Source: Podocnemis expansa (Eukaryota; Chordata; Testudines; Podocnemididae). Taken from it: a stretch of 64,000 nt of DNA. Under the pieces are notes generated by a model, which ran no database searches, had not been told where the DNA came from, and saw nothing but the letters and a program-made list of their open reading frames with translations. The stretch lies in NCBI GenBank assembly GCA_007922195.1, contig ML681963.1, positions 60,558,711 through 60,622,710 of the forward strand. Direction: 5' to 3'. This document shows positions 21,119 to 31,830 of the stretch, one piece after another (positions within the stretch are counted from its first letter, which is position 1; each line of letters begins with the position of its first letter). Both the position numbers and the translations under genes were made by a program.

Positions 21119-21835
21119 CTGAGCTTGACAAGCTAATGGAGGGGATGGTATGTGGCCCAGTGATTGGTGTATGCCAGTCATTAACCACCACCCCCACAAC
21201 AACCAAAGATGGGATATGAGACAGGGAGGGGTCTGAGTTGCTACAAAGAATTATTTCCCAGGCATCTGCCTGGGGTGGGAAGGGTCTTGCCTATGTGCTC
21301 AGGCTCTACCTGACTGCTCTAGTTGGGGTTGGGAAGGAATTTTCACATGGATCAGATTGGCAGAGACCCTGGGACTTAGGGAAGTTGCCTTCCTTTACAG
21401 CAGGGGTCTCAAACACGCAGCCTGTGGGCCACATGTGGTCCCTAAAGCTATTTTCTGCAGCCCACAACAACACTATTGTTACTGATATTTGCAATATTGT
21501 TGTATGAAAAGGTTTTAGTGGTGCAGTCCTCGGGCTAATTTACTAGTCCTCATGCGGCCCTCAACTAGTCCTCCTGAGGCCCTCATGGTGATTTGAGTTT
21601 GAGACCCCCTGCTTTACAACTTGGGGTCACTTGCAGGTTTAAACTTTGATAATGTAAATGGCGAAGTCTCTGTAACTTGATTTGAGGATTTCAGAAATGC
21701 AGTCAGAGGTGTTGTGGGGGGGGGTCGGGTCAATTTCAGAAGTGGGTTGGTGCGGGTCTATGGCCTGCACTGTGTAGAGGTCAGCCTAGATGATCATGGT
21801 GGTCCCTTCTGACCTTAAATTCCTGAGAGTCAACT
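21119..21835 (+). mobile_element. CR1 LINE 3' end
   Basis: The text GTCGGGTCAATT..., GTTGGGAAGGAATTTTC, AGATTGGCAGAGACCCTGG, CGATTTGAGGATTTCA-like and GTAGAGGTCAGCCTAGATGA matches the 3' untranslated region of sauropsid CR1 retroposons in order. It is non-coding here. A small hAT element (21401-21611) interrupts it with a target duplication. Confidence 0.85.
21401..21611. mobile_element. small hAT MITE in CR1
   Basis: The ends are CAGGGGTCTCAAAC and GTTTGAGACCCCCTG, with CTTTACAG (21393-21400) and CTTTACAA (21612-21619) flanking. The 211-base length and absence of coding make it a non-autonomous hAT. The element at 32741-32925 has the same ends and related interior. Confidence 0.85.
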
Positions 21836-22049
21836 GGACAGCAGATTCTAGCTCTGGTTTCACCAGAACCCCAAGGGAAGCAGATAAATGCCCCCTTCCT
21901 GCTCTGTAACCTGAACTCTAGCACATACAGACCTAACAACAGAGCCATTAAAGTAGGCATATAGCCCTGCAACAAACAAGGCTGCCATCTTTGCCCACAT
22001 ATCAGCACTAAAGACACTATTACAGGACCTAATAAAACCAGCTACTCTA

Positions 22050-22680
22050 TCATAGACTTTTTCACTCATGTGATTTATGCCAGCATGTGCCATAAGTGCC
22101 CCCGCCTTATATATTGACCAAACAGAACAGTCTCTGTACAAAAGAATAAATGGGCACAAATCTGACAGCAGAAATCACACCATTCAAAAATCAGTAGCTA
22201 AGCACTTCACTCTTTCTGATCACACTGGTGATGAGTTGTTAATAGCTGTGCTCAAGCAATTGAATACTACATCAAGGCTTCAAAGAGCAATGGCAGAACA
22301 GGAATTCATATGCAAATTTGACTCTGTCTCTTCAGGATTAAATAGGGACTTTGGATTTCTTTTGCTCATTATAACAGGTGATTTGACCTCATGTTCATCT
22401 ATATGCGGTTTCCCAGTGTTTGAATCCTGACAACTGCTTTGAGTTGCTGTTACAGTGTGACCTGATCTTATGACTTACTTACACTTCCCTGCATTTATTT
22501 TTCTCCCATTCTGTAAGTTCCCCCAGCTTCAAAGCATGTGATAAGGTGGGAGTTTTCTCAAAGTGGGATCTTTCTCCCATGAAAGCTCATGAAATAAATT
22601 TGTTAGTCTTTAAGCACCACAGGACTCTTGACTTGTTTTGCTGAACTAGACTAACACGGCTACCCCTTTGGAAGCTGGCA
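22050..22680 (+). mobile_element. Penelope-like element, GIY-YIG end and 3' tail
   Basis: Penelope-like retroelements carry a reverse transcriptase followed by a GIY-YIG endonuclease. The frame from 22098 reads ALYIDQTEQSLYKRINGHKS, matching the YIG-QT-RSL--RINGHKSD block with the key glycine changed to D. KPVAKHF-like and HTGDELLIAVLKQL segments follow, ending SSGLNRDFGFL, the usual C-terminus. Upstream CHKCP lies in another frame. After the stop, 22540-22680 is GTGGGATCTTTCTCCCATGA...GCACCACAGGACTC...CCCCTTTGG, the tail found on the palindromic copies. The RT domain is absent, so this is a 5'-truncated copy. Confidence 0.8.
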
Positions 22681-23619
22681 TATAAAAGTCAAAATCATAC
22701 TGGGTTGATTTACATCCATTTATAGTTGATGGAAATCGCTCTCTACTGGCTGCACAGGCCTCTGGAGCACCCTCCATGTGTTTCATTAAAGCCACCAGCC
22801 AGATGATGTCATCTGTCACCCAATGGCTCCTAGCCACCCTAGTTGACTGGTCAGGTCTTCCTTCCCACCTACTAACTGGATTTCAGTTTCTTCTCCAGCG
22901 TTACTGGTCCAGTTTTTTTTTTTTGGGTGGTGTCATTTACAGCTCAGTGGCAAACAGAGAGCGTTTCCTTGGATGATGAAGCAGCTGGACACAGTGTGAG
23001 GAATGAGTCATAACTCTGTCATTTACTGCTACTGGAGAACACAGTTTAACATTGAGGTTTTCAGTAAGTTGCCAAATATTTCCTGTGGCAGCTTAGCTAT
23101 CTCAAAAGAATACTATAAATGCCTGTCACATTTTTGGTCTTTGTTATATTTAAAAGGTACATGTAGCCAGGGGGACACAGGTAAGGAACTTTTTAACATT
23201 AGAGGCTTTATGAAGATACACATATAAACAGTTATACAATGCATACGAATGAGTGAAGCAGGGCTGACTGTTTAAAACTATGTGTCTGGCACAGCAGGAA
23301 ACCCACTAAACCTTTCTTAGAAAAATAAAACATTCTTTCTGTAGCCCTTCCTTTGGGGCTAGTCCATGAAGATTTTAAATTTGGGGCCTCAAATTTTCCT
23401 CCTCATTTGCCAACAGTGTTTGGGATTTATTCTCACTCCCACACATTCAGTGGCTCTGTGGTTAACAGTCTCACAATGTAGCTTGCATTGGAAAGTGCCA
23501 TTTCTCCCTGTTGAAGAATAGTGGGTAAAGGCTAAACTCTGAAGCTGGCAGGCACAGGAGTGGACAGTAAATTTAGAGAAGGACATTTCCACTTCAAAAA
23601 TAATGGACCACTTGACACT
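22681..23619. other. noncoding, no gene seen
   Basis: The sequence is ordinary AT-rich DNA with a T homopolymer at about 22913. No gene or repeat was recognised. Confidence 0.4.
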
Positions 23620-23622
23620 TTA

Positions 23623-24026
23623 TGGCTTGTTTACAATGGGAAATTAATTCAGATTACGATAGTGTGTGACTTTAAAGTGGATCAGCTCGTGCTGATTTAC
23701 TCCCTGTTTGGATGCCCTTAGGGTTGTTTGCACGGCAAGTTATGTTATGACAGGTGCATCATCTTGTCCTGCAGTAATGTGCTATCTGGACATGGTTACA
23801 GTATAGGGAAAACACCTAGGGTGTGCTTAGCACGTGGCACTTTTGTACTAACAAGGGCCAGGTGAGATGTTATTTTATTGCAGGGCAAGTTACTGTACAG
23901 CAGAGTCATACCATGGCTTGCCACGCAGTAATGCCAAAGTGTAAGAGCATCCACACAGGGAGTTATTCAGGAATGGCTAATAATCAAGGCTAGCTATGCT
24001 GGCAGACTCCCTGTCTAGATAAGCCC
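23623..24026. mobile_element. PIF/Harbinger-like MITE
   Basis: The ends TGGCTTGTTTACAATGGGA and TCCCTGTCTAGATAAGCCC are imperfect inverted repeats, flanked by TTA at 23620-23622 and 24027-24029, the classical PIF/Harbinger duplication. The interior is not palindromic like the others, so this is an older or separate family. Confidence 0.7.
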
Positions 24027-24029
24027 TTA

Positions 24030-24640
24030 CTGTTGTGTGGCTGAAGGCACTGAACCCCCTTCCACTGCTCCATGAATTAGCACAGCTGCAGGTGTCACAT
24101 ACACAATGCTCCAGAACCCAGCCTTGACTACCTTTCTGAAAAAAAGTCCTATTTAACAGTTCCAGCACTCTATTTCACCTACATGGCTGTTCTTTTAGAA
24201 AGTGAGACCTGGGGCGGGGGGCTGATGTGAGCAGGTGCAACTCACAGAAACACCTGTGGCCCAAATGCAGTGACGTAAAAAATGGTGCCAGTTTCATATG
24301 TGAGGTGTACACTAAACTGGCCAGAACACAGGCATAAAAGGCTTCTTGTTCTCATTGCCTGAGTACAGTTTAAAGCAGTGCCCCCCACCAACTTTTTAGT
24401 CCATGTCTCCCCTTACTCCATCCGTGCTTCTTACTCCCGCCCCAGCTGGGAACCGGGCCACAGTCAGGGGACTGCAGACAGAGCCAAGGCTGGAAGTGGG
24501 ACAGCAGCCGGGGGGGGGGGGGGAGTGCCCTGGGTTGTGTGCTGCGGCCACAGCTGAGCTGGCGGCTAGGAATTGCAGCCAGACGTGAGGTGGGGTAGGA
24601 CTGGCAAAGAGCACAGGGCAAAGTAGGCCTCAGCGGCACT
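24030..24640. other. noncoding, possible outer hAT remnant
   Basis: From about 24376 (CAGTGCCCCCCACCAACTTTT) the sequence resembles a hAT terminus, and a partner-like end (TTTGAGGACCTCTG) occurs near 25427, which would make an outer element around the insertion at 24648-25335. No target duplication supports it. Confidence 0.3.
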
Positions 24641-24647
24641 TCCTCAC

Positions 24648-25335
24648 CAATGTTTCCTCTAAGCTGAGCTGGCGCGCTGCAGCACAGCCCGCCACAGCCG
24701 CCAGTGCAGAGAAAGCTGCCGGGAGCGCACTGCCGGCAGCTGGAGTCCCTCCACAGAACTCCTCTGGGGCTGGGAGTTTTGAAAACTCCCGCCCAGAGAA
24801 GCTCCAACGGAGCATGCCCAGAAAATCTGGGCATGCTCTGTAGAGCTCCTCTGGCCCGGGAGTTNNNNNNNNNNNNNNNNNNNNNNNNNNNNNNNNNNNN
24901 NNNNNNNNNNNNNNNNNNNNNNNNNNNNNNNNNNNNNNNNNNNNNNNNNNNNNNNNNNNNNNNNNNNNNNNNNNNNNNNNNNNNNNNNNNNNNNNNNNNN
25001 NNNNNNNNNNNNNNNNNNNNNNNNNNNNNNNNNNNNNNNNNNNNNNNNNNNNNNNNNNNNNNNNNNNNNNNNNNNNNNNNNNNNNNNNNNNNNNNNNNNN
25101 NNNNNNNNNNNNNNNNNNNNNNNNNNNNNNNNNNNNNNNNNNNNNNNNNNNNNNNNNNNNNNNNNNNNNNNNNNNNNNNNNNNNNNNNNNNNNNNNNNNN
25201 NNNNNNNNNNNNNNNNNNNNNNNNNNNNNNNNNNNNNNNNNNNNNNNNNNNNNNNNNNNNNNNNGGGGGGGGGGGGGAGAGCGCAGCTAGCAACCGGAGT
25301 TGCTCAGCTGCCCTCTCCCTTTAGAGGGAACATTG
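24648..25335. mobile_element. hAT-type MITE containing a gap
   Basis: The ends CAATGTTTCCTCTAA and TTAGAGGGAACATTG are inverted repeats. TTCCTCAC flanks it exactly on both sides (24640-24647 and 25336-25343). The sequenced part is GC-rich and forms hairpins such as GAAAATCTGGGCATGC with GCATGCCCAGA. The middle is unsequenced. Confidence 0.8.
24865..25264. other. assembly gap, 400 N
   Basis: This run of exactly 400 undetermined bases is bordered on the right by a G homopolymer and on the left by hairpin-forming GC-rich DNA. Confidence 1.
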
Positions 25336-25343
25336 TTCCTCAC

Positions 25344-26188
25344 TGCTTTCTCTGAGGACTGGCCTAGACCCTCCTGTATCCACCTCCACATCCCCTGGTG
25401 CACCCCATACTTTGAGGACCTCTGGGCTAATAAGTGTGACTTATATTATGTGGCAACAGCAAGGACTGCATACACCCGGGGGGGGGTAGCAGCTGTGGGA
25501 AATTGACAAGGACACAGTCATTCTGTTAAAACCTGACTACCCAGAGTGGCTGGAGGCCTTCTCAGTCTCCCACAAAGGAAGCAGCTGACAGAAATTTCAA
25601 AGGATGCTGGCTGCCCAGGGCTGCAGGTAGCAGTGCAGCAGGATGGCTGGTGTCCTTTTAAACTACCTGCTGCTGCTACCCCCTAGCCTGGGTGGAAGCA
25701 CTGTGTTTCTTTTGCCTGGTACTTGGGGACCCCATCCTTCCAACCCCCCCCCCCCCCGGCCACCTGTGGCCACTGCCAAATTTTCAGGTAGCAGCCCACC
25801 CCCTTTTTTTTTTTTTTGCAGCGGAGGGGTTGCCACATGGCTAAAGGGTCCAGGTCTGGGTCCTAAGAAAAAAAGTTTGCCAACAACTGCCCTAATGAAC
25901 AGGGTAGTCAGAGGCCACAGAGCTCACCAAAGGCGGGGGTGCAGAGTCTGGAAGAGGGATTGATATTTGGGGTATGGCAGAGCCTGGTGCATAGAATGAG
26001 TGTATGAGCAATGTGGGTTTACTCACACTCCTCAGCTGATCACCCACTGGCACCCTCTTTCAGCACTAATCCTGTGCCAAGCCTACCCCCTTCCTTGCCC
26101 AGCCGGTAACCATATCTTCTTGTCTTCCATCTCTCTGTGGATTACAGGCCAGATATGTGAGGGCAGAGAGGCTTCTTGGCGTATGAAT
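25344..26188. other. noncoding with homopolymer runs
   Basis: There is no supported gene. C (about 25746-25757) and T (about 25804-25818) homopolymers are present. AGTTTGCCAACAACTG at about 25877 looks like one end of a hAT element, but no partner was found. Confidence 0.35.
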
Positions 26189-26413
26189 TCCAAAGACTAG
26201 CTGTGTTAGTCTAGTCCTGCAAAACAAACAAGGAGTCTGGTGGCACTTAAGAACTAACAACTTTATTTATCACATGAGCTTTCAGGGGAGAGAATCCCAC
26301 TTTGCTCCCCGTCTTCAAGTTTCTGAGGAAGTGGAATCTCTCCCACAAAAGTTCATGTGATGAATAAATTTGTTAGGCTTTAAAAGTGCCACAAGATGCC
26401 TTGTTTGGTTTGT
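26189..26413. mobile_element. Penelope-like palindromic tail, both arms complete
   Basis: It opens with the inverted form of the tail (TTCCAAAGACTAGCTGTG), runs through GTGGCACTTAAGAACTAAC and the CATGAGC arm, and returns to GCTTTAAAAGTGCCACAAG. It therefore shows two tails head to head. The centre reads CTGAGGAAGTGG, close to a hammerhead ribozyme core (see findings). Confidence 0.7.
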
Positions 26414-26510
26414 TTGGAGTATGTCTGCACCACAGCAGGAAATGAGAGCCCAGGTTGACAGAGCAAGCTGCTGTTCTCCTTCAAGTGCTGCTCACATCAT
26501 TCAGTTACAG

Positions 26511-26641
26511 GTGTCTACATGCCGCAGTGCACGGTAGCTCGGAAAGTCTTTAGCGTTAGCCTGTCAGGTCAGGGCACATGGCCAACGCCCCCTCCACGCC
26601 ACAGCCACGGCTCTATAGGTGACTGTGATTCTGACCCTCCC
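26511..26641. repeat. DIRS left inverted terminal repeat
   Basis: GTGTCTACATGCCGCAGTGC, then GTAGCTCGGAAAGTC and GCGTTAGCCTGTCAG, recur in inverted orientation at 32380-32515. The region also matches 12870-13000 in copy 1. It is GC-rich at its inner side and probably includes the promoter, but no TATA was identified. Confidence 0.85.
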
Positions 26642-26696
26642 AGTTCCTTTTTCTGCCATCAGCGTCGTTTCGGATCAGCATTATCTTGCAAAATGC

Positions 26697-28865
26697 AAGG
26701 GCCTGTCTTTTCGCACGAAACTCAAAATGCCAGGTTTCAAGTCACGCTTAGGATGCTGCAAGGCTTTCCCAATGGATGATCCACACGAGAAATGCCTCGC
26801 TTGTTTAGGTGAGTCCCATCTCACAGCTGCCTGCCCCATTTGCCGATCCTTCAAGTGGAGGACTCGGCTGGAAAGGGAATGTTGCCTCCACCTGATTTTG
26901 GGGACCGGAGCTGCTCCATTCAAAAGTGGTCGAGCCACCAGCGTTCTGCTGGATCCTCGATCAGCCCGGGCTCAAGATTCCCGCCAATCTCTGGTACCGG
27001 CCCCAAAATCTCGGCCCTCCATGGTACCTCCCAGGCACTAACCTTGCTGGCCTTCCTGTAGCCTCCCAGCTGCCCCGGGTAGGGCTCCCGCTCAGGCACT
27101 GTCTCACCAAGGGCATTTAAATCCGGCTTGGGTGCAAAATAAGAGGCAACCAGCCACAACGGCACCGCCTTCCTCGGCACTGCCCACAAGTCCGGCACTG
27201 CCCATAAGTCCGGCACTGCTGTCAAGCCCAGCACCACCATCAAGCCCGGTACCGCTGGACCCAGCACAGTCACCGATAACTCCACTTCCAGTGCCATCAC
27301 TTCCAGTACTGTCGGATTCAGTACCAGCAACACCTGCACCGATGCTGGCACCGTCCTGGGCCTCTTCACCCCTCTCTGACCCGGCACCATCAAACTTGGT
27401 ACCAGGGCCAAGTTCTACGGCTCCACCTCACCGCTCCTCCAAGGAACTCTTGGTACCGGACTGCCAACTGTCAGGGGGAGGTCATGTAGATCGTCCATGG
27501 AAGATCCCTTCCAGCCCACCCCAGGAGGAGTGCCCGAGAAAGCGAGCCCGGAAAAGCTCCGTGTCACTGGGCTCAAGGCGACGGCACCCATCAGGGGAGG
27601 CACCTGCTCCCTTCACAATGCCTATGCCGCCGTTGAGGTCCTCGCACAATGAATGGACCCTCGAATGGCTGAATGCAATGGCAGATGACACCTCCTCCTG
27701 TTACGCCCGCTCGCCAGCACTGGAGTCTTCGGATTTCTCTGACGATGAGCTGGACCCTGATTCTACCCAACAAAGCAGATCAAGGGCCCCTTCATCTTCA
27801 TTGCCTGACGAGTGATTAATTGACATATCCGCCGACCGTGAAGGGGATCCTCACGTCAAGCAGGAACGTCTTCACTGCTTGGGGGCAAACCTGAAGCTCA
27901 AGCTAGGGGTGATCCAGGTGGAGGATGACTCTCTCTTCGATGCGTGCTGTTGAGCCCCGCCGGCTAAGGTCGGAATCCCCTTGCATGCTGGGGTATTCCG
28001 CATCATCCAGGAATGCTGGCAAATGCTTTCCTCGATCCTGCCAGTGTCCAAAGTAGCGGACAAGAAATACTCTGTCTCCCCGGAAGGTTTCCCCTTCCTG
28101 TTTCATCACCCGGCCCCAGGGTCCCTGGTGGTCGAGGCAGTCAACCAAAGGGAGAGACAAGGTCACCCTAGCACCATGCCCAAGAACAAAGAGGCGAGAA
28201 GACTTGACCTGTTGGGCAGGAAGGTTTACTCCTCTGCCGCCCTCCAGCTGCACATCCCAAATCATTCAGCCATGATGACGCACTACATCTTCAACTTGTG
28301 GGAAGCTTCACAGAAGCTCCGGCCGGCCATGTCCGAGGATTATCTGAGAGACTTTGAAGCAATGCTGGACGAGGGAGAGAGAGCATCCAGGGATGCGCTT
28401 GCAGCAACCTGGGATGCAGTGGACACAGCAGCACATATAATGGCATCAGCAGTGGTGATGCGCCAGCTGGCCTGGCTCCAGAACTCCGGTCTCTCCACGC
28501 AGATGCAACAGATTATTCAGGACCTTCCCTTCGAAGGCCCTGACCTCTTTGCAGCTTCCACAGACGCGAAGCTGCATGCTATGAAGGACTTGAGGGCAAC
28601 ACTGAGGTCCCTCGGGATCTACATCCCTCAACCTGTTAGGTATTCCTTGAGGGCGCAGCAGCTACAACAGCAGTTACAGCAACTGAACCAACAGTTGCAA
28701 CTGCAGACCCAGTTTCCGAGATCTCACCAGTTTCCTCAGCTTCACCTTGGGGACCTGGACAAGGATAAAGGCCGAGCAGGTAAAGGGGGCAAGCTGGGCA
28801 CCTCCCAGTTGGGACGGCGCGGACAGGGGTCGGACCATTCGTTGAGCCGCAAACAGCATTTTTGA
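26697..28865 (+). pseudogene. DIRS gag-like protein, related to the LAP2-alpha domain
   Basis: The start reads GFKSRLGCCKAFPMDDPHEK, then CLACLGESHLTAACPIC, a Cys/His knuckle seen at the start of these proteins. A proline/serine-rich stretch follows (27132-27500), then an acidic segment (SDFSDDELDPDS). The folded region from about 27950 includes AGVFRIIQECWQMLSSILP, KKYSVSPEGFPFLFHHP, SSAALQLHIPNHSAMMTHYI and IIQDLPFEGPDLF, the pattern shared with the C-terminal domain of vertebrate LAP2-alpha. It ends in a glutamine-rich tail (28660-28720). A stop near 27813 and another near 27953 break the frame. It is expected to bind element RNA. Confidence 0.7.
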
Positions 28866-29084
28866 CAGTCCCCTCGAGGGTAGCACTCCACAACCCCAGT
28901 TCTCCCCCCATCACCTCCGCCACTTCGCCCCACGATGGACCCGAGGCAGGTTGGACCAGTGGGTCCTCGACACAGTGGCCAGCAGATACTGTATTCAGTT
29001 CCTCTCACCCCCCCCCCCCGGACAGAAAACCGTCCCCTCCCACAATCCCAGAGAATCCTGATCTGCTAGGCAAGCTTGAGGCCG

Positions 29085-30358
29085 AATGCCAGACGTTACC
29101 CTCCCTCGGAGGCATCGAAAAGGTTCCCAAGAGGGAAAGCGGCAAAGGGTTCTATTCCCGCTACTTCCTGGTTCCCAACCCCAACAGGGACCTACAGCCC
29201 ATTCTAGATCTCAGAGCTCAACAAAAACATAAAATTCTGCATGATCTCCCTACCTCAGATCATTCCCTCCCTGTCCCCAGGAGTGTGGTTCACGACCCTC
29301 GAACTAAAGGACGCTTACTTCCACATAGCTATTCAGCCCCACCACAGGTAGTTCCTCAGGTTTATAGTGGCACAGCGCCATTACCAGTTCACCGCCCTCC
29401 CCTTCAGGTTATCGCTAGCCCCCAGGGTGTTCACAAAGTGTGGTGCACCAGTCACGGCGTTCTTACGCAGGAGGGTGTAAGAATCTACCCCCTACCTAGA
29501 TGACTGGCTCATAGCGGGCAAGTCAAGTCGACAAGTACAAGACTGTGTTGATGTGGTAATGAACCTGTGTGAGTTCCTGGGCTTCCACATAATCTTGGAA
29601 AAGCCCAAGCTTTGCCCCACTCAGGACATAGAGGTCACTGGGGCATGCTTAAATGCCCGACAAGGCACCGCATCCTTGCCCCTGTCAAGATTTCAGTCCA
29701 TCTGCACCATCATCACGGAGTTCCAGGTGCCCAGGCTGACCACAGTGCGCAGATGCATGCAGCTCCTGGGGCACAGGGCAGCGCCACATTGGTAATCCAA
29801 ACAGCCCGCCTGCGGATGCGACCGTTCCAGCTCTGGTTCGCCACAAGCTTCCAACCAGAAAGGGACCGCCTAGACAAGGTAATCGCGGTACCCCAGCATG
29901 CCCTGGAGTCCCTCCAAATTTGGAGCGACCTTGACTTCACGATGGGGGGAAGTCTGTTGAGGGAGTCCAAGCCTGCAGTGACCCTGATAACAGACGCCTC
30001 CAACTCGAGGTAGGATGCCCACCTGTCCGGGGTCCTCTCCACACAAGGTGTCTGGAGCCCCGAGGACAGTCTCCTCCACATAAACGTGAAGGAGCTCAGG
30101 GCCATCAGACTGGCCTGCATGACCTTCCTAGACCAGATCCAAGACCAAGTGGTCCAAATCCTCTCAGACAGCACAGCAGCCGTGTTCTACACGAACTGCC
30201 AGCAGGGCGTCATCTCCTTGGCACTATGCGAGGAAGCAACCAAGCTTTGGCAACTGGTGATAGACCATCACTTCACGCCAACTGCCGCCCATCTTTCCGG
30301 GGCGGACAACGGCATAGCGGATTCACGCAGCAGAAAGCCACTGGCATATCACGAGTAG
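29085..30358 (+). pseudogene. DIRS reverse transcriptase and RNase H, copy 2
   Basis: The RT begins KGFYSRYFLVPNPNRDLQPI, then shifts frame before ELKDAYFHI (first catalytic aspartate, about 29303) and ALPFRLSLAPRVF. YLDDWLI, the catalytic pair, lies near 29490 after an in-frame stop. A connection segment (LCEFLGFHIILEKPKLCPTQ) leads to RNase H: TLITDAS (about 29985), KELRAIRLA (30089) and SDSTAAVFYTNCQQG (30165) keep the acidic residues, ending HLSGADNGIADSRSRK at the stop of 30358. DIRS elements often have a methylase-like domain next; it was not recognised here. Confidence 0.8.
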
Positions 30359-30563
30359 TCCCTCCACAATGAGGTTTTCTCCCTGTTGACAACCAGATGG
30401 GGAACCCCCTCAGATCAACCTCTTTGCCATGGTGCAGAACCACAAATGCCCTTGGTTCTGTTCCCTTTGAGGCTGGGAGAAAGGGTCTCTCAAAGATGTC
30501 TTCCTCCTCAACTGGTCAGGAGCCCTAACGTATGCCTTTCTGCCGAGTCCCCTGATTCACTGG

Positions 30564-31813
30564 GTGCGTCTGAAGGCCCTCACGGATGAGGCACGCATCA
30601 TCCTGATAGCTCCGGACTGGCCCAGACAACACTGGTGCCCTCTCCTTCAAGACACGTCAGTGAGGACCCCATGCCGCCTCCCATGGTGTGCGGACCTCCT
30701 GTCACAGGACTCGGGATGCCTTCAGCACCCCAACCTGGGCCTCCTGCACCTGACAACCTGGATGCTCTCTGGCTCAGCAAGCAAGAGAGACACTGCTCAG
30801 GTAGGGTTAAAAAGGTTCTGGTTGGTAGTAGAAAACCCTCCACCACGTCCACCTACATGGCAAAGATGGAATCACTTCTCCACCTGGTGCCATGATAAAA
30901 ACATAGACCCTATCTCCGCAGCAATTCAGGCAACTTTAGATTACCTTCTTGACCTAAGAGCGAAAGGCCTATCCCTGTCCTCTTTGAAAGTGTATTTGGC
31001 GGCAATCTCGGCCTTTCACCAAACAATAGATGGGGGGGCCCACGCTTTTCACACCCGATCTGCCATAGGTTCCTAAAAGGAGTGGAAGAACTTTTTCCCC
31101 ACATCTGCAACCCCACCCCGCAGTGGAACTTGAACGTGGTGCTGTGGGCTCTGACAGAGCCACCAGACGAGCCCTTAGACTCAGCCACCCTGCTTGTGCT
31201 GTCCTGGAAGGTGGCTTCTCTGGTAGCTGTTACCTTGACCAGAAGGGTCTCAGAGCTACGAGCCCTAGCCTCTGAACCCCCATATATAGTTTTCTTCCCA
31301 GACAAGTTGGTCCTGCGTCACCACCCTTTGTTCTTACCCAAGGTTGCCACTCCCTTCCACATGAATCAAGTGATCTGCTTGCTGGTCTTCTATCCAGATC
31401 CGCAGGTGACAGAAAACCAGAGGTGGTGGCACACGCTGGATGTGAGGCGAGCGGTCCTAATCTACAGTGAGCACACGTGAGCTTTCCGCAAGACCTCCCA
31501 ACTGTTCATGGCAGTCGCAAAATGCATGAGCGGGTCTCCGGTATCCTCCCAATGCATCTCCAAGTGGATTGTGAACTGCATTAAAGACTGCTACGGAACG
31601 TCAAACATGCCTCTCCCAGAGACTGTGAGCGCTCACTCCACTGGAGCTCAGGCATCTTCCACGACCTTCCTCACTAAGGTCCCAATCCAAGAGATCTGCA
31701 GGGCCGCTACACGGTCCTCGATACGTACCTTCATGACGCACTACTCCATTGCCCAACAGGTGAGAGATGATGCCGCTGTGGGCAGAGCGGTACTCAGTGT
31801 GGGTAGACTGTAA
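30564..31813 (+). pseudogene. DIRS tyrosine recombinase, copy 2
   Basis: The N-terminal part reads DEARIILIAPDWPRQHWCPL and, after a shift, RWNHFSTWCHDKNIDPISAA and SLKVYLAAISAFHQTIDGG, the core-binding domain. A stop or shift near 31076 separates TRRVSELRALASEPPYIVF (first catalytic arginine). The last part has AHSTGAQASS where the family has HxxR, so the second arginine is glycine, and then FMTHYSIAQQVRDDAAVGRA with the nucleophile tyrosine. It ends at 31813. The lost arginine and the frame breaks predict no activity. Confidence 0.8.
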
Positions 31814-31830
31814 CTCCTCCCACCATCCTT

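Noticed and set aside
24370..25293. A 300-residue frame on the minus strand
   Set aside because: Most of it is translated N, and the rest is GC-rich MITE sequence.
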